A DNA stretch of 13,760 nucleotides, from assembly GCA_934663625.1 (NCBI GenBank), contig CAKUKP010000077.1:1-13760 (forward strand), read 5' to 3'. Numbering within the stretch: the first letter of the stretch is position 1; the number at the start of each line of letters is the position of its first letter. The notes under the pieces are model-generated. The model made no database searches. It was not told where the DNA came from and worked only from the letters and a program-made list of their open reading frames with translations. This document shows positions 1 through 7,352 of this stretch, piece after piece. The DNA comes from an uncultured Clostridia bacterium. GTDB lineage: Bacteria > Bacillota > Clostridia > Christensenellales > Aristaeellaceae. Made by a program: the position numbers and the translations under genes.

Positions 1-206
1 GCGCGGGTGCGCGCCGCGGCGGTGAGCGCCGCATCCACCCGAAGCGTTTTCAGTCCGCGCGCCGCGCGCTCCGCATTCACCTGCGAAACCACCTGCTGCG
101 CCTTGCCGCTCATTTCATAAACGGCTGCATTCGCGGCAAATCCAAGCTGACAGAGCATGGTTACGATGATCAGGATGATCGCTGTGATTCTGGTCGCTCT
201 TTTCAT
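1..206 (-). CDS. Secreted CAP/SCP-domain protein, N-terminal part
   Basis: This is the first 68 codons of a gene that continues past the left edge. The start ATG (complement of 204-206) follows an AGAAGGGA-like ribosome binding site. Residues 1-27 form a signal peptide: basic MKRATR, a hydrophobic run rich in Ile/Leu/Val, and an Ala-Asn-Ala cleavage region. The mature part begins AVYEMSG and moves into QVNAERAARGLKTLRVD followed by an Ala-rich helix, which is the classic opening of bacterial CAP (YkwD-like, SCP/PR1) domains. CAP proteins are extracellular; their bacterial roles are mostly unknown, and some Bacillus relatives are linked to spores. Only the start of the domain is visible, so other C-terminal modules cannot be judged. 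A possible promoter (TTGACG, complement of 284-289, with TATAAA, complement of 263-268) has a short 15-bp spacer and is weak. The family call is fairly secure, the function is not. Confidence 0.72.
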   Translation of the reverse strand, partial: MKRATRITAIILIIVTMLCQLGFAANAAVYEMSGKAQQVVSQVNAERAARGLKTLRVDAALTAAARTR

Positions 207-315
207 ATTTGATCCCTTCTTTCGTGTTTCTGTAATTCTTTTGAAATATATTTCACATTTAATTTATATTATTTCACCGAATCCGTCAACACAAAATGGG
301 CAAATATCCACAAAC

Positions 316-562
316 TGACAGCGCAGGCAGGCATTGCCAAATGCCTCATGATGTTGGCAAAGTCAACATCATGCCAGACGCTGAAAAACGTCGCAAGACA
401 AGGAAACAAGGGCTGCAAATGAGGGCGCATACACAGACGTATGTAACCGATTTTACAGCCCTTATTGACGCAGTAAGCAGAGATTTCAACTTCGTCAGAA
501 GTTGTTCGGGAAATCTCTGCGGTTGCGGGGTTTGTCAGCGGTCTGAGGCATTGCCAAATACC
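316..562. repeat. Hairpin-rich element bracketed by 14-bp direct repeats
   Basis: This gene-free stretch between the CAP gene and tlyA is packed with paired sequence. AGGCATTGCCAAAT occurs at 329-342 and again at 546-559; with flanks (316-345 versus 533-562) 23 of 30 bases agree at an offset of 217 bp. Between and within them are: GGCATT/AATGCC (330-335/340-345); a perfect 10-bp stem CATGATGTTG/CAACATCATG (347-356/364-373); AAGGGCTG/CAGCCCTT (408-415/456-463), extendable past one mismatch and enclosing GCATAC/GTATGT (427-432/439-444); and a perfect 11-bp stem GCAGAGATTTC/GAAATCTCTGC (477-487/510-520) capped by AACTTC-GTCA-GAAGTT (488-503). Open frames crossing it on both strands show no codon structure or family resemblance and are treated as spurious. 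It could be a non-autonomous mobile repeat (MITE-like), a structured RNA, or both. Confidence 0.6.
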
Positions 563-579
563 AGAAGGCAAGGTATAAT
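551..579 (+). promoter_or_regulatory. Sigma-A type promoter of tlyA
   Basis: TTGCCA (551-556) and a perfect TATAAT (574-579) are separated by 17 bp, placing a start point near 586, about 24 bp before the tlyA ATG. The -35 box lies inside the right-hand copy of the 14-bp repeat of the upstream hairpin element, so the element may have brought or reshaped this promoter. Confidence 0.75.
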
Positions 580-609
580 AAAAACATATCACAAATCGGA
601 GCGGAAAAC

Positions 610-1419
610 ATGAATCAGATTCGAGCGGATGTTTTGATCGTTCAAAATAAACTCGCCCCCAGCCGCGAGCGCGCGCAGGCGCTGATCGCCGCAGGATTTG
701 CCTACGCAAACGGTGCGCGCATTCAAAAGCCTTCGCAGAAGCTGAGCGACGCGGATGAAATTGAAATCCGCGGCGACGTATGCCCCTACGTGAGCCGCGG
801 CGGCTTCAAGCTGGCGAAGGCGATCGAGGTCTTTCACGCGGATGTGCGCGGCGCGGTATGCATCGATGTGGGCGCTTCTACGGGCGGCTTTACCGATGTG
901 CTTCTGCAGAACGGCGCATCGCGCGTATATGCGGTGGACGTGGGCACGGCGCAGCTGGACGCGCGCATCGCCGCCGACCCGCGCGTCGTTTCGATGGAAA
1001 AAACGAACGCGCGGACGTTATGCCGCGCGGATTTCCCCGTGCCGCCGACGATCGGCGTAATGGACGTATCTTTTATTTCAATTCTGAAGATTCTGCCCGC
1101 CCTGCACGATGTGCTGGGCGAACAGGGACAAATCCTTACGCTGATCAAGCCGCAGTTCGAAGCCGGACGGGACGCCATCGGCAAAAACGGCGTGGTCAGC
1201 AAAATCGAAACCCATCGGCGCGTGCTTCGGGACATTCAGGCAAACGCCCCGCAGTGCGGCTGGCGCGTGCGTGCGATGGATTTTTCGCCGATACAGGGCG
1301 GCGATGGAAATCTGGAATTTCTGGCGGATCTGGTTCCCGCCGATTCCGTCGCACCCGCAGATGCGATCGATATCGATTCCATCGTGCGCCGTGCGCACGC
1401 GGCGTTTCGCGGAAAATGA
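610..1419 (+). CDS. tlyA: TlyA-family rRNA 2'-O-methyltransferase
   Basis: The 269-residue product carries an N-terminal S4 RNA-binding domain (about residues 3-60, with the R-A-x-A-L-I-x-A-G pattern) followed by an FtsJ/RrmJ-type methyltransferase domain. RGGFKL is at 63-68, the SAM-binding loop DVGASTGGFTD at 86-96, MDVSFIS at 151-157, KPQFE at 180-184 and GGDGNLEFL near 230-238. The K67-D152-K180-E236 set fits the K-D-K-E catalytic tetrad of 2'-O-ribose methyltransferases. Characterised TlyA proteins methylate cytidines in 16S and/or 23S rRNA; some homologues were first named hemolysins. The ATG is set by GGAG at 598-601 with an 8-base spacer. The gene has its own promoter and ends 4 bp from the convergent dus gene, with no obvious terminator between. 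Length and motifs are intact. In many Clostridia tlyA sits with dxs/xseB/recN; here it stands alone. Confidence 0.93.
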   Translation: MNQIRADVLIVQNKLAPSRERAQALIAAGFAYANGARIQKPSQKLSDADEIEIRGDVCPYVSRGGFKLAKAIEVFHADVRGAVCIDVGASTGGFTDVLLQNGASRVYAVDVGTAQLDARIAADPRVVSMEKTNARTLCRADFPVPPTIGVMDVSFISILKILPALHDVLGEQGQILTLIKPQFEAGRDAIGKNGVVSKIETHRRVLRDIQANAPQCGWRVRAMDFSPIQGGDGNLEFLADLVPADSVAPADAIDIDSIVRRAHAAFRGK

Positions 1420-1423
1420 CGCG

Positions 1424-2401
1424 CTATTCCCCCGCTTCCTCGGCAAAGGCGTGCAGCGCATCGCGCACCGCTTCCGGCGATTCCAGCGAATTGATCTGAT
1501 CGCGGAATTTCGCCGCGCCGCGCATACCGGATATGTACCATGCGATGTGCTTGCGCATTTCCAGCATGCCGCCGCGCGCGCCGTGCAGACGTTCCTCCAG
1601 CGCAAAATGCCGAAGCGCCATTTCCACGCGATCGCGCCCCGTGGGCGGCGTCCATTCCCTGCCCGACAGCGCGCAGGCGATTTCATCAAATATCCACGGA
1701 TTGCCCTGCGCCGCGCGCGCGACCAGCACCGCATCGCATCCGGTTTGTTCGCGCATTCGTATCGCATCCGCGCCGGAGCGCACATCGCCGTTGCCGAATA
1801 CGGGCACGGCGACGCTTTTTTTGACCTGCGCGATGATGTTCCAGTCCGCTGCGCCGGAGTATTGCTGGCTGCGCGTTCTTCCATGCACGGCGATCGCCGC
1901 CGCGCCCGCCTGTTCGCAGATCTGCGCCACCTGAACGGCGTTGATGTGATCCGCATCCCAGCCCGCGCGGATTTTGACCGTAACTGGCTTCTTCGTCGCA
2001 TCCGCCATCGCGCGCACGATGCGGCCGATGCCATCGGGATCGTTCATCATCGCGCTGCCCTCGCCATTTCCGGTGATTTTCGGCGCGGGACAGCCAAAGT
2101 TCACATCGAAGAATTCAAAGCCCGCGCTTTCCAGACTCTGCACCGCATCCGCCATGATGCCCGAATCGCTGCCGAAAAGCTGCAGCGCGGCGATCTTTTC
2201 CCCTTCAAATCGGGTGAGCAGCTCCTGCGCCGCGCGATTTTTGCCCTGCGAATAGATCCAGCCCTTCGCGGACAGCATTTCGCTCACGCACCACGCCGCG
2301 CCCTGCTCGCCGCACAAAAGCCGCATCGCCGCATCGCTCACGCCCGCCATGGGCGCGAGCGCCGCGCCCTCCGGCAGGGTAAGATCTCCGATTTGCACCA
2401 T
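1424..2401 (-). CDS. dus: tRNA-dihydrouridine synthase (DusB-like)
   Basis: This 325-residue flavoprotein should reduce uridine to dihydrouridine in tRNA using FMN and NAD(P)H. The Dus signature is complete: LAPMAGVSD near residues 15-23, DVNFGCPAPK at 99-108 with the catalytic Cys104, Lys143 in TVKIRAG, HGRTR at 173-177, GNGD at 203-206 and the FMN-phosphate-binding ARAAQGNPW at 228-236. The C-terminal helical RNA-binding part contains MRKH and the WYISGMRGAAKFR segment, common in the DusB branch. The start ATG (complement of 2399-2401) has a GGGAG site (complement of 2411-2415) nine bases upstream and a clear promoter behind it. The gene is convergent with tlyA (4-bp gap) and divergent from the yqfC operon. 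The plus strand across it is also open for a long way, an artefact of GC-rich codon use. The Dus family call is very secure; the exact uridine position modified cannot be read from sequence. Confidence 0.94.
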   Translation of the reverse strand: MVQIGDLTLPEGAALAPMAGVSDAAMRLLCGEQGAAWCVSEMLSAKGWIYSQGKNRAAQELLTRFEGEKIAALQLFGSDSGIMADAVQSLESAGFEFFDVNFGCPAPKITGNGEGSAMMNDPDGIGRIVRAMADATKKPVTVKIRAGWDADHINAVQVAQICEQAGAAAIAVHGRTRSQQYSGAADWNIIAQVKKSVAVPVFGNGDVRSGADAIRMREQTGCDAVLVARAAQGNPWIFDEIACALSGREWTPPTGRDRVEMALRHFALEERLHGARGGMLEMRKHIAWYISGMRGAAKFRDQINSLESPEAVRDALHAFAEEAGE

Positions 2402-2434
2402 GTAAATACGCTCCCTTCGTATATGACTTTACTC

Positions 2435-2463
2435 ATTATAGCATCTGGCGGCGCGCGCCGCAA
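2435..2463 (-). promoter_or_regulatory. Sigma-A type promoter of dus
   Basis: On the minus strand TTGCGG (complement of 2458-2463) and a perfect TATAAT (complement of 2435-2440) are 17 bp apart. Transcription would start near 2428, about 27 bp before the dus start codon. Confidence 0.7.
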
Positions 2464-2502
2464 CGAAAACCCCGTTCTGCGCGCCTATTTTTTCAGATTA
2501 AC

Positions 2503-2532
2503 TTGCATTTATCCGTGGAATTCGTGTATAAT
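2503..2532 (+). promoter_or_regulatory. Promoter of the yqfC-recO operon
   Basis: TTGCAT (2503-2508) and TATAAT (2527-2532) are separated by 18 bp. The start point would be near 2539, giving a leader of about 125 nt before yqfC. In B. subtilis yqfC and yqfD are controlled by the mother-cell factor sigma-E; here the best visible promoter is of housekeeping type, which suits an operon that also carries era and recO. An additional internal sigma-E promoter cannot be excluded. Confidence 0.6.
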
Positions 2533-2663
2533 AATTATGGGTAGAAATAGGTTCTATGGTAAAAACAGGCGCTTTATCAAAATCAGCCGCGCGTTGGTTC
2601 GTATCCGTGTTTCGATTGCATATCGTATTGGAGGGAAACAACTGGCTGTGAGGTGAACAGGGC

Positions 2664-2960
2664 TTGAGGACGCATCGCAGATCCGACCGCAAACCCGCTC
2701 CGGCGCTGGAGTGGCTGTGCGATATTACCGGAAAGACCGCGCGCATCACATCGATCGGCGGCACCGCCCTGCTGGTGGAAAACCATCGCGGGCTGATCGC
2801 TTACGAATCGGATCGTATCGAGCTTCAGACCGGCTGCGGAAGCGTGGTGATCACGGGATCGCAGCTGACACTTTCGGATGTGCGCAAGGACGCGCTGATC
2901 GTGCGCGGCGAAATCCGCAACGTGCAGCTGCCCTGCGGAGATGTGCATGCTGCGCCGTGA
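2664..2960 (+). CDS. yqfC: Sporulation protein YqfC
   Basis: The 98-residue product matches the small YqfC family, a sporulation protein conserved in endospore formers whose molecular role is unknown. Key similarity is in the core: ITGKTARITSIGG, then LLVENHRGLIAYESDRI (about residues 37-52), the turn GSVVITGSQLTLSDV and the final beta-rich DALIVRGEIRNVQL. The start is TTG at 2664, fixed by AGGTGA (2651-2656) seven bases upstream; there is no ATG at a matching position. It opens the operon, and its 3' end overlaps yqfD by 14 bases, which points to translational coupling. The C-terminal tail (CGDVHAAP) is a by-product of that overlap and is not conserved. A short basic 39-codon frame (2537-2656) lies just upstream but begins at or before the expected transcription start and is not called. 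Confidence 0.85.
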   Translation: MRTHRRSDRKPAPALEWLCDITGKTARITSIGGTALLVENHRGLIAYESDRIELQTGCGSVVITGSQLTLSDVRKDALIVRGEIRNVQLPCGDVHAAP

Positions 2961-4155
2961 TATCGCGGTGCGCATCGATTGCGCCATGCCGGATCGCCTG
3001 ATCCGGATCGCCACGAAGGAGGGCGTTTGCATCCGCCGCGCCGAACGCATGGACGGACGCAATATGCAGATCATATGCCGCGAAGCGGACGCGCACAGGC
3101 TTTTGCAAATCTGCGCGCAGTACCATGTAAACGCAAAGATCACCGGCGCGGCGGAACGCGAACCGATGCGCGCGCACATCCGCAGGCGATGGACGCTGTT
3201 AATCGGAATGATCCTGTGCGCGGCGTTGATGATTCTATTTCTCGGCAGAATCTGGGCGATCGACATTCGCGTGGACGGCGAAAATCCAACGAACGCGGAT
3301 CGAACGCGCATTCTGGAACAGTGTCAGTATCTGAATATCCACATCGGCGCGGCGGCGCGCGGCGCGGATACGGATCTTCTGCAAAAGAACATCGTCGCCC
3401 AGCTTCCCGATTTAAAGTACGCGGGCGTGCATCGGGAGGGCATTCGCCTGTGTATCGACGCGCGCACGGAAACGCCCGCGCCGGAAACCTTTGAAATCGA
3501 AATCGCGCGCGATATCGTCGCCGCGCGGGACGGCGTAATCGTATCGGTGGAGGCCGATTCGGGGCACGCCTGCGTACAGGCGGGCGACGCGGTGCGCACG
3601 GGACAGACGCTGATTCTGGGCGAGGAAGCCATATCGAAGGAAGAAACCGCGCCGGTGGGCGCGAGCGGGCGCGTTCTGGCGAAATGCTGGTTCGAAGGCC
3701 GCGCTTCGGGCAGCCTGCGCGCCGAGGTATCCCATCGCACGGGCAGTGCAAGCCGTTCAACCGCGCTGGAAATTCTGAATTACACCGTTCCGCTGACGGC
3801 GGGCGAACCTTACGCGCGCTGCGAGATAGAACGAAAGAGCACGCCGATCGGCGGCATGTTCATCCCGCTTGCGATGATCACGGAAACACGGTATGAAACG
3901 GAAAGCGCCATCGTACAAACGGATGCGGAAGCGCTGCAAAAGAAGCTTGCCGCGCTGGCGCGGAGCGAAGCGCGAAGTCTGATCACCGAATCGGGCATTG
4001 CGGACGCACACATCGCCGATTACTGGGAAAATATTGAAATTATCGGAACCGACATGCATGTGCATGCGGTATATGAAATTATTACCGACATCGCGGTGAC
4101 GCGCGATGATCTGACCAAGGAGGGTCATGCAGCTTGGAAGGCAATGAACAAATGA
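2947..4155 (+). CDS. yqfD: Sporulation protein YqfD
   Basis: This 402-residue membrane protein is the usual partner of YqfC. It shows an N-terminal cytoplasmic domain (about residues 1-80), one transmembrane helix (residues 82-103, LLIGMILCAALMILFLG), and a long extracytoplasmic region beginning IWAIDIRVDGENPT. That opening resembles the FtsQ/POTRA-like start seen in this family, and the region includes the conserved block ARDGVIVSVEADSGHACVQAGD. YqfD is required for efficient sporulation in B. subtilis and has been tied to the mother-cell/forespore interface, but its exact function is not established. Two in-frame ATGs exist (2941 and 2947); 2947 is chosen because GGAG (2937-2940) is six bases away from it and touches the first. 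It overlaps yqfC upstream and phoH downstream. Length and order agree with the family. Confidence 0.88.
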   Translation: MLRRDIAVRIDCAMPDRLIRIATKEGVCIRRAERMDGRNMQIICREADAHRLLQICAQYHVNAKITGAAEREPMRAHIRRRWTLLIGMILCAALMILFLGRIWAIDIRVDGENPTNADRTRILEQCQYLNIHIGAAARGADTDLLQKNIVAQLPDLKYAGVHREGIRLCIDARTETPAPETFEIEIARDIVAARDGVIVSVEADSGHACVQAGDAVRTGQTLILGEEAISKEETAPVGASGRVLAKCWFEGRASGSLRAEVSHRTGSASRSTALEILNYTVPLTAGEPYARCEIERKSTPIGGMFIPLAMITETRYETESAIVQTDAEALQKKLAALARSEARSLITESGIADAHIADYWENIEIIGTDMHVHAVYEIITDIAVTRDDLTKEGHAAWKAMNK

Positions 4156-5138
4156 TTACCACAGAGCATCTTCCGATCGAATCCGCCGAGGAATTTATCG
4201 GCCTGTTCGGCTTCCGCGAGGAAAACCTTTCCATGTTCCGCGAGGAGCTGGACGTGGATATTCAGGCGAACAGTTCGGAGATTCTGCTGACCGGCGAACC
4301 GGAGAAGGTGGCGCTGGCGAAGCTGACGCTGGAAAAAATGAGCGAAATCATCCGCCGCGGCGAAACGGTGGATCGCACTCGCATCCGCTACGCAATTGGG
4401 CTGGCGGCGGAGGGCAACGCGGATCGCATCGGCGAAATCATGCGCGATGTGATCGCGATCACCAGCCGCGGGCGGCAGGTAAAATGCAAAACGCTGGGAC
4501 AGAAAACCTACGTGGACGCGATTAAGAAGAACACCTGTACCTTCGCCGTGGGGCCCGCCGGTACGGGCAAAACGTATCTCGCCATCGCCATGGCGGTGGT
4601 TGCGATGAAGAACAAGGAAATCGAACGCATCATCCTGACCCGCCCCGCCGTGGAAGCCGGCGAAAAGCTGGGCTTTCTGCCGGGCGATCTTGCGCAGAAG
4701 GTGGATCCCTACCTGCGCCCGCTGTACGATGCGCTGCACGATATGCTGGGCGTGGAAGCGTATCAGCGCCTTGTGGAGCGCGGCGCGATCGAGGTTGCAC
4801 CCCTCGCCTACATGCGCGGCCGCACGCTGAACGATGCTTTTATCATTCTGGATGAAGCGCAGAACACCACATCCGAACAGATGAAGATGTTTCTGACCCG
4901 CATGGGCATGGGATCGAAGATGGTAATCACCGGCGATGTGACGCAGATCGACCTGCCCGTGGGCAAGCGTTCCGGTCTTGTGGAGGCGCTGGAGGTTTTA
5001 AAGGGCGTGGATGATATCGGCATCGCGCGGCTCACGCATCGCGATGTGGTGCGCCATGAACTGGTACAGGCCATCGTAAAGGCATACGAAAAATACGATC
5101 AGCGGAACGAACGCCGCAATCCGTTTGCGCGCAGCTAA
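4134..5138 (+). CDS. phoH: PhoH-like P-loop ATPase (PhoL/YbeZ type)
   Basis: The 334-residue product is a PhoH-family NTPase related to the RecA/helicase fold. An N-terminal region with KH-like character (LTGEPEKVALAKLTLEKM, residues 52-69) precedes the ATPase core. Walker A GPAGTGKT is at 140-147, followed by LTRPAVEAGEKLGFLPGDL (168-186), Walker B FIILDEAQN at 236-244 and TGDVTQIDLP at 266-275. Homologues next to ybeY are thought to act with YbeY in RNA metabolism, and the gene precedes ybeY here with only the HD-hydrolase gene between. The start is TTG at 4134, with AAGGAGGG (4117-4124) nine bases upstream. An alternative ATG at 4152 overlaps the yqfD stop as ATGA and has GGAAGG ten bases before it; it would remove six residues. 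Family membership is certain, the substrate is not known. Confidence 0.92.
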   Translation: MEGNEQMITTEHLPIESAEEFIGLFGFREENLSMFREELDVDIQANSSEILLTGEPEKVALAKLTLEKMSEIIRRGETVDRTRIRYAIGLAAEGNADRIGEIMRDVIAITSRGRQVKCKTLGQKTYVDAIKKNTCTFAVGPAGTGKTYLAIAMAVVAMKNKEIERIILTRPAVEAGEKLGFLPGDLAQKVDPYLRPLYDALHDMLGVEAYQRLVERGAIEVAPLAYMRGRTLNDAFIILDEAQNTTSEQMKMFLTRMGMGSKMVITGDVTQIDLPVGKRSGLVEALEVLKGVDDIGIARLTHRDVVRHELVQAIVKAYEKYDQRNERRNPFARS

Positions 5139-5165
5139 ACTCTTTTCTTGAAAAGGAGCAGAATT

Positions 5166-7352
5166 ATGAAAAAAGCACCCCGAAATAAGGGTCAGAGCTT
5201 TACCGGCCTGATCCGCAGCATTGTGGTGGGCGTGGCGGCGTTTCTGCTGCTGTTTACCATGCTGCTGACCGGCGTAACGCCCGATCAATACGATATCTCC
5301 GTGGGACAGCCCGCCAGCAAGACGATCTACGCCACGAAGGATGTTGAGGACACCGTCACAACGAACGCGCTGCGCGAAGCGGCCGCCAACGCCGTAGAAC
5401 CGAGCTACAAAAATGCGGACGCGGGCACGAACGAGGCTGTGCTTTCCGATTTGCAGGCGGAATTCAGCGCGTTATCCGACATTCGCAGGCAATACACCAT
5501 CGAAAGCGAAACGGAAATCACCGATACGATGCTTGCGGACGCCAGCAGCGCCGCGGGATTTAAGCTTTCGCGCGAAACGCTTGCCGAGCTTCTGATCTGT
5601 ACGGACGACGCCCTGAGCAAGCTGACCGGCATCTGCGTATCCGAGGTGCGCGACGCGCTGAATTCCACCCTGCCGGAAGGACAGGAATCCGCCGCGATCA
5701 CCCGCATCGCGCGGCTGCTGACCGAACAGGGCTTCAGCGCCGCGCAGGTGACGATTGCCGCCGAGGCCATGCGCCTGACCGTGCAGCCGAATATGCTGAT
5801 CGATACCGAAATCACCGAAGCCAACCGCCAGAAGGCGCGCGACGCGGTAGAGCCGGAAATGCTGGTGAAGCGCGAAGTCATCGTGCGCGAGGGCGAAATC
5901 GTGACTGAAGCGCAATATCAGATGATCGCAAGCCTGGGTCTGCTGGCGGACGACAATCTGGATGTTTCGCTGATGGGCGGGCTTGCGCTGCTGGTATTGA
6001 TGCTGTGCGCCGTCATCGCGCTGTATCTGTATATGTTCAAACCGGAATATCTGAAAAACACGAAGAATCTGCTTCTGCTGTGCATCATCGTGGTGCTGGA
6101 AATCGCAATATCGCTGGTCACGCGCCAGCTGCACACCTATTTGATGCCCGTATCGCTGGCGGTAATTCTGATCGCCATCCTGCTGGACGGCAAAACCGCG
6201 ATCTTCGTAAACTGCGTGCTTTCCATACTGGTTTCGCTGCTGGTATCCTCCGACAGCCTGTTTTCTATGACGATGTTCTCCGTGCTGCTGATGGCGTTTA
6301 TTTCCGGCCCCGCGGCGGTATGGGTACTTTCCCAGCGGCACATGCGCACGGGAACGTTCCTGGCGGGCTGCGTGATCGCGCTGGTGAATTTCATCACCAC
6401 GATGGCGATGGGACTGATCAACAGCGTAAATCTGAATACCGCGCTGATCAACGCCGTATGGGCGTTCGGCAGCGGCATATTGAGCGCCGTACTCGCCATC
6501 GGACTGCAAACGCTGCTGGAATGGCTGTTTAACATCGCCACCAACGCAAAGCTGATCGAGCTTTCCAATCCGAATCAGCCGCTGCTGCGCCGGCTTCTGC
6601 TGGAAGCCTCCGGCACCTATCATCATTCCATCATCGTTGCAAATCTCGCGGAAGCGGGCGCGACGGCGGTGGGCGCAAACGGGATGCTGGCGCGCGTGGG
6701 CGCGTATTACCACGATATCGGCAAGCTGAAGCGCCCGATGTATTTCAAGGAAAACCAGATGGGCGATAATCCGCACGATCGAACCGATCCGCGCGTATCC
6801 GCCGCCATATTGATCGCGCATCCGCGCGATGGGCAGCTGATGGCGCAAAAGCAGCGCCTGCCGGAGCCGATTCAGGATATCATCCGCCAGCACCACGGCG
6901 ATTCCCCCACGCTGTATTTCTACGATAAGGCAAAGAAGCTGTACGGCGATGATGTGGATATTTCCGCATTCCGCTATGAAGGCCCCCGCCCGCGCACGAA
7001 GGAAGCCGCGGTGGTCATGCTGGCGGACACCATCGAAGCCGCGATGCGCACGCTGCCCAATCCCAGTCCGGAAAAGATGGAACAGCTGATCCGCAAGCTG
7101 GTGCGCGATAAGATGAACGACGGTCAGCTGAACGATTCTTCGCTGACCTTCAGCGATCTGGAACGCATTTGCAGCGCGTTTTCCACCGTGCTGACCGGCG
7201 TATTCCATGAGCGCATCGAATATCCGGACATCAACTTCCCGCCGCGCGAAACGGAAAACGCCGATGCGGCGGCGAACGAAGCCGGCGCGCCGAATGCGGA
7301 TTCTGCTGAAAATGCGCCCGCAAAGACGGAGGATACGCAAAATGCCGATTGA
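5166..7352 (+). CDS. pgpH: 7TM-HD phosphohydrolase, PgpH-like c-di-AMP phosphodiesterase
   Basis: This 728-residue membrane protein has the PgpH architecture. One transmembrane helix lies near residues 14-36, followed by an extracytoplasmic 7TMR-HDED domain (roughly 40-260) starting PDQYDISVGQPASKTIYATKDV and holding the EPSY and VKREVIVREGE motifs. A bundle of about seven helices spans 270-460, and a cytoplasmic HD domain follows. Metal-ligand motifs are H486-H487 in GTYHHS, H516-D517 in YYHDIGKLKRP, HPRDG, H576-H577 in RQHHGD and a late D in MLADTIEAAMR. Characterised PgpH hydrolyses c-di-AMP; that activity is inferred from architecture. The last 30 or so residues are a variable Ala/Asn/Glu-rich tail. 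ATG 5166 is chosen over the in-frame TTG 5148 because AAGGAG (5153-5158) sits seven bases before it. It lies 27 bp after phoH and its end overlaps ybeY by 11 bases. Confidence 0.93.
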   Translation: MKKAPRNKGQSFTGLIRSIVVGVAAFLLLFTMLLTGVTPDQYDISVGQPASKTIYATKDVEDTVTTNALREAAANAVEPSYKNADAGTNEAVLSDLQAEFSALSDIRRQYTIESETEITDTMLADASSAAGFKLSRETLAELLICTDDALSKLTGICVSEVRDALNSTLPEGQESAAITRIARLLTEQGFSAAQVTIAAEAMRLTVQPNMLIDTEITEANRQKARDAVEPEMLVKREVIVREGEIVTEAQYQMIASLGLLADDNLDVSLMGGLALLVLMLCAVIALYLYMFKPEYLKNTKNLLLLCIIVVLEIAISLVTRQLHTYLMPVSLAVILIAILLDGKTAIFVNCVLSILVSLLVSSDSLFSMTMFSVLLMAFISGPAAVWVLSQRHMRTGTFLAGCVIALVNFITTMAMGLINSVNLNTALINAVWAFGSGILSAVLAIGLQTLLEWLFNIATNAKLIELSNPNQPLLRRLLLEASGTYHHSIIVANLAEAGATAVGANGMLARVGAYYHDIGKLKRPMYFKENQMGDNPHDRTDPRVSAAILIAHPRDGQLMAQKQRLPEPIQDIIRQHHGDSPTLYFYDKAKKLYGDDVDISAFRYEGPRPRTKEAAVVMLADTIEAAMRTLPNPSPEKMEQLIRKLVRDKMNDGQLNDSSLTFSDLERICSAFSTVLTGVFHERIEYPDINFPPRETENADAAANEAGAPNADSAENAPAKTEDTQNAD

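Noticed and set aside
269..709. Overlapping open frames on both strands upstream of tlyA (146 and 105 codons)
   Set aside because: They run through the hairpin-rich repeat and the tlyA promoter, lack good ribosome binding sites and resemble no family; the DNA is better explained as a structured repeat.
1271..2656. Long plus-strand open frame opposite dus (461 codons)
   Set aside because: It is the antisense of the complete dus gene, rich in Arg/Ala/His as expected from GC-rich shadow frames, and crosses the promoters of both dus and yqfC.
2537..2656. Basic 39-codon frame in the yqfC leader (MGRNRFYGKNRRFIKIS...)
   Set aside because: Its ATG lies at or before the predicted transcription start, it has no ribosome binding site, and its stop merges with the yqfC SD. 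Probably chance.
5472..7340. Minus-strand open frame of 622 codons opposite pgpH
   Set aside because: The sense strand encodes an intact 7TM-HD protein; the antisense product is full of Gln/His/Arg with no domain and no ribosome binding site.
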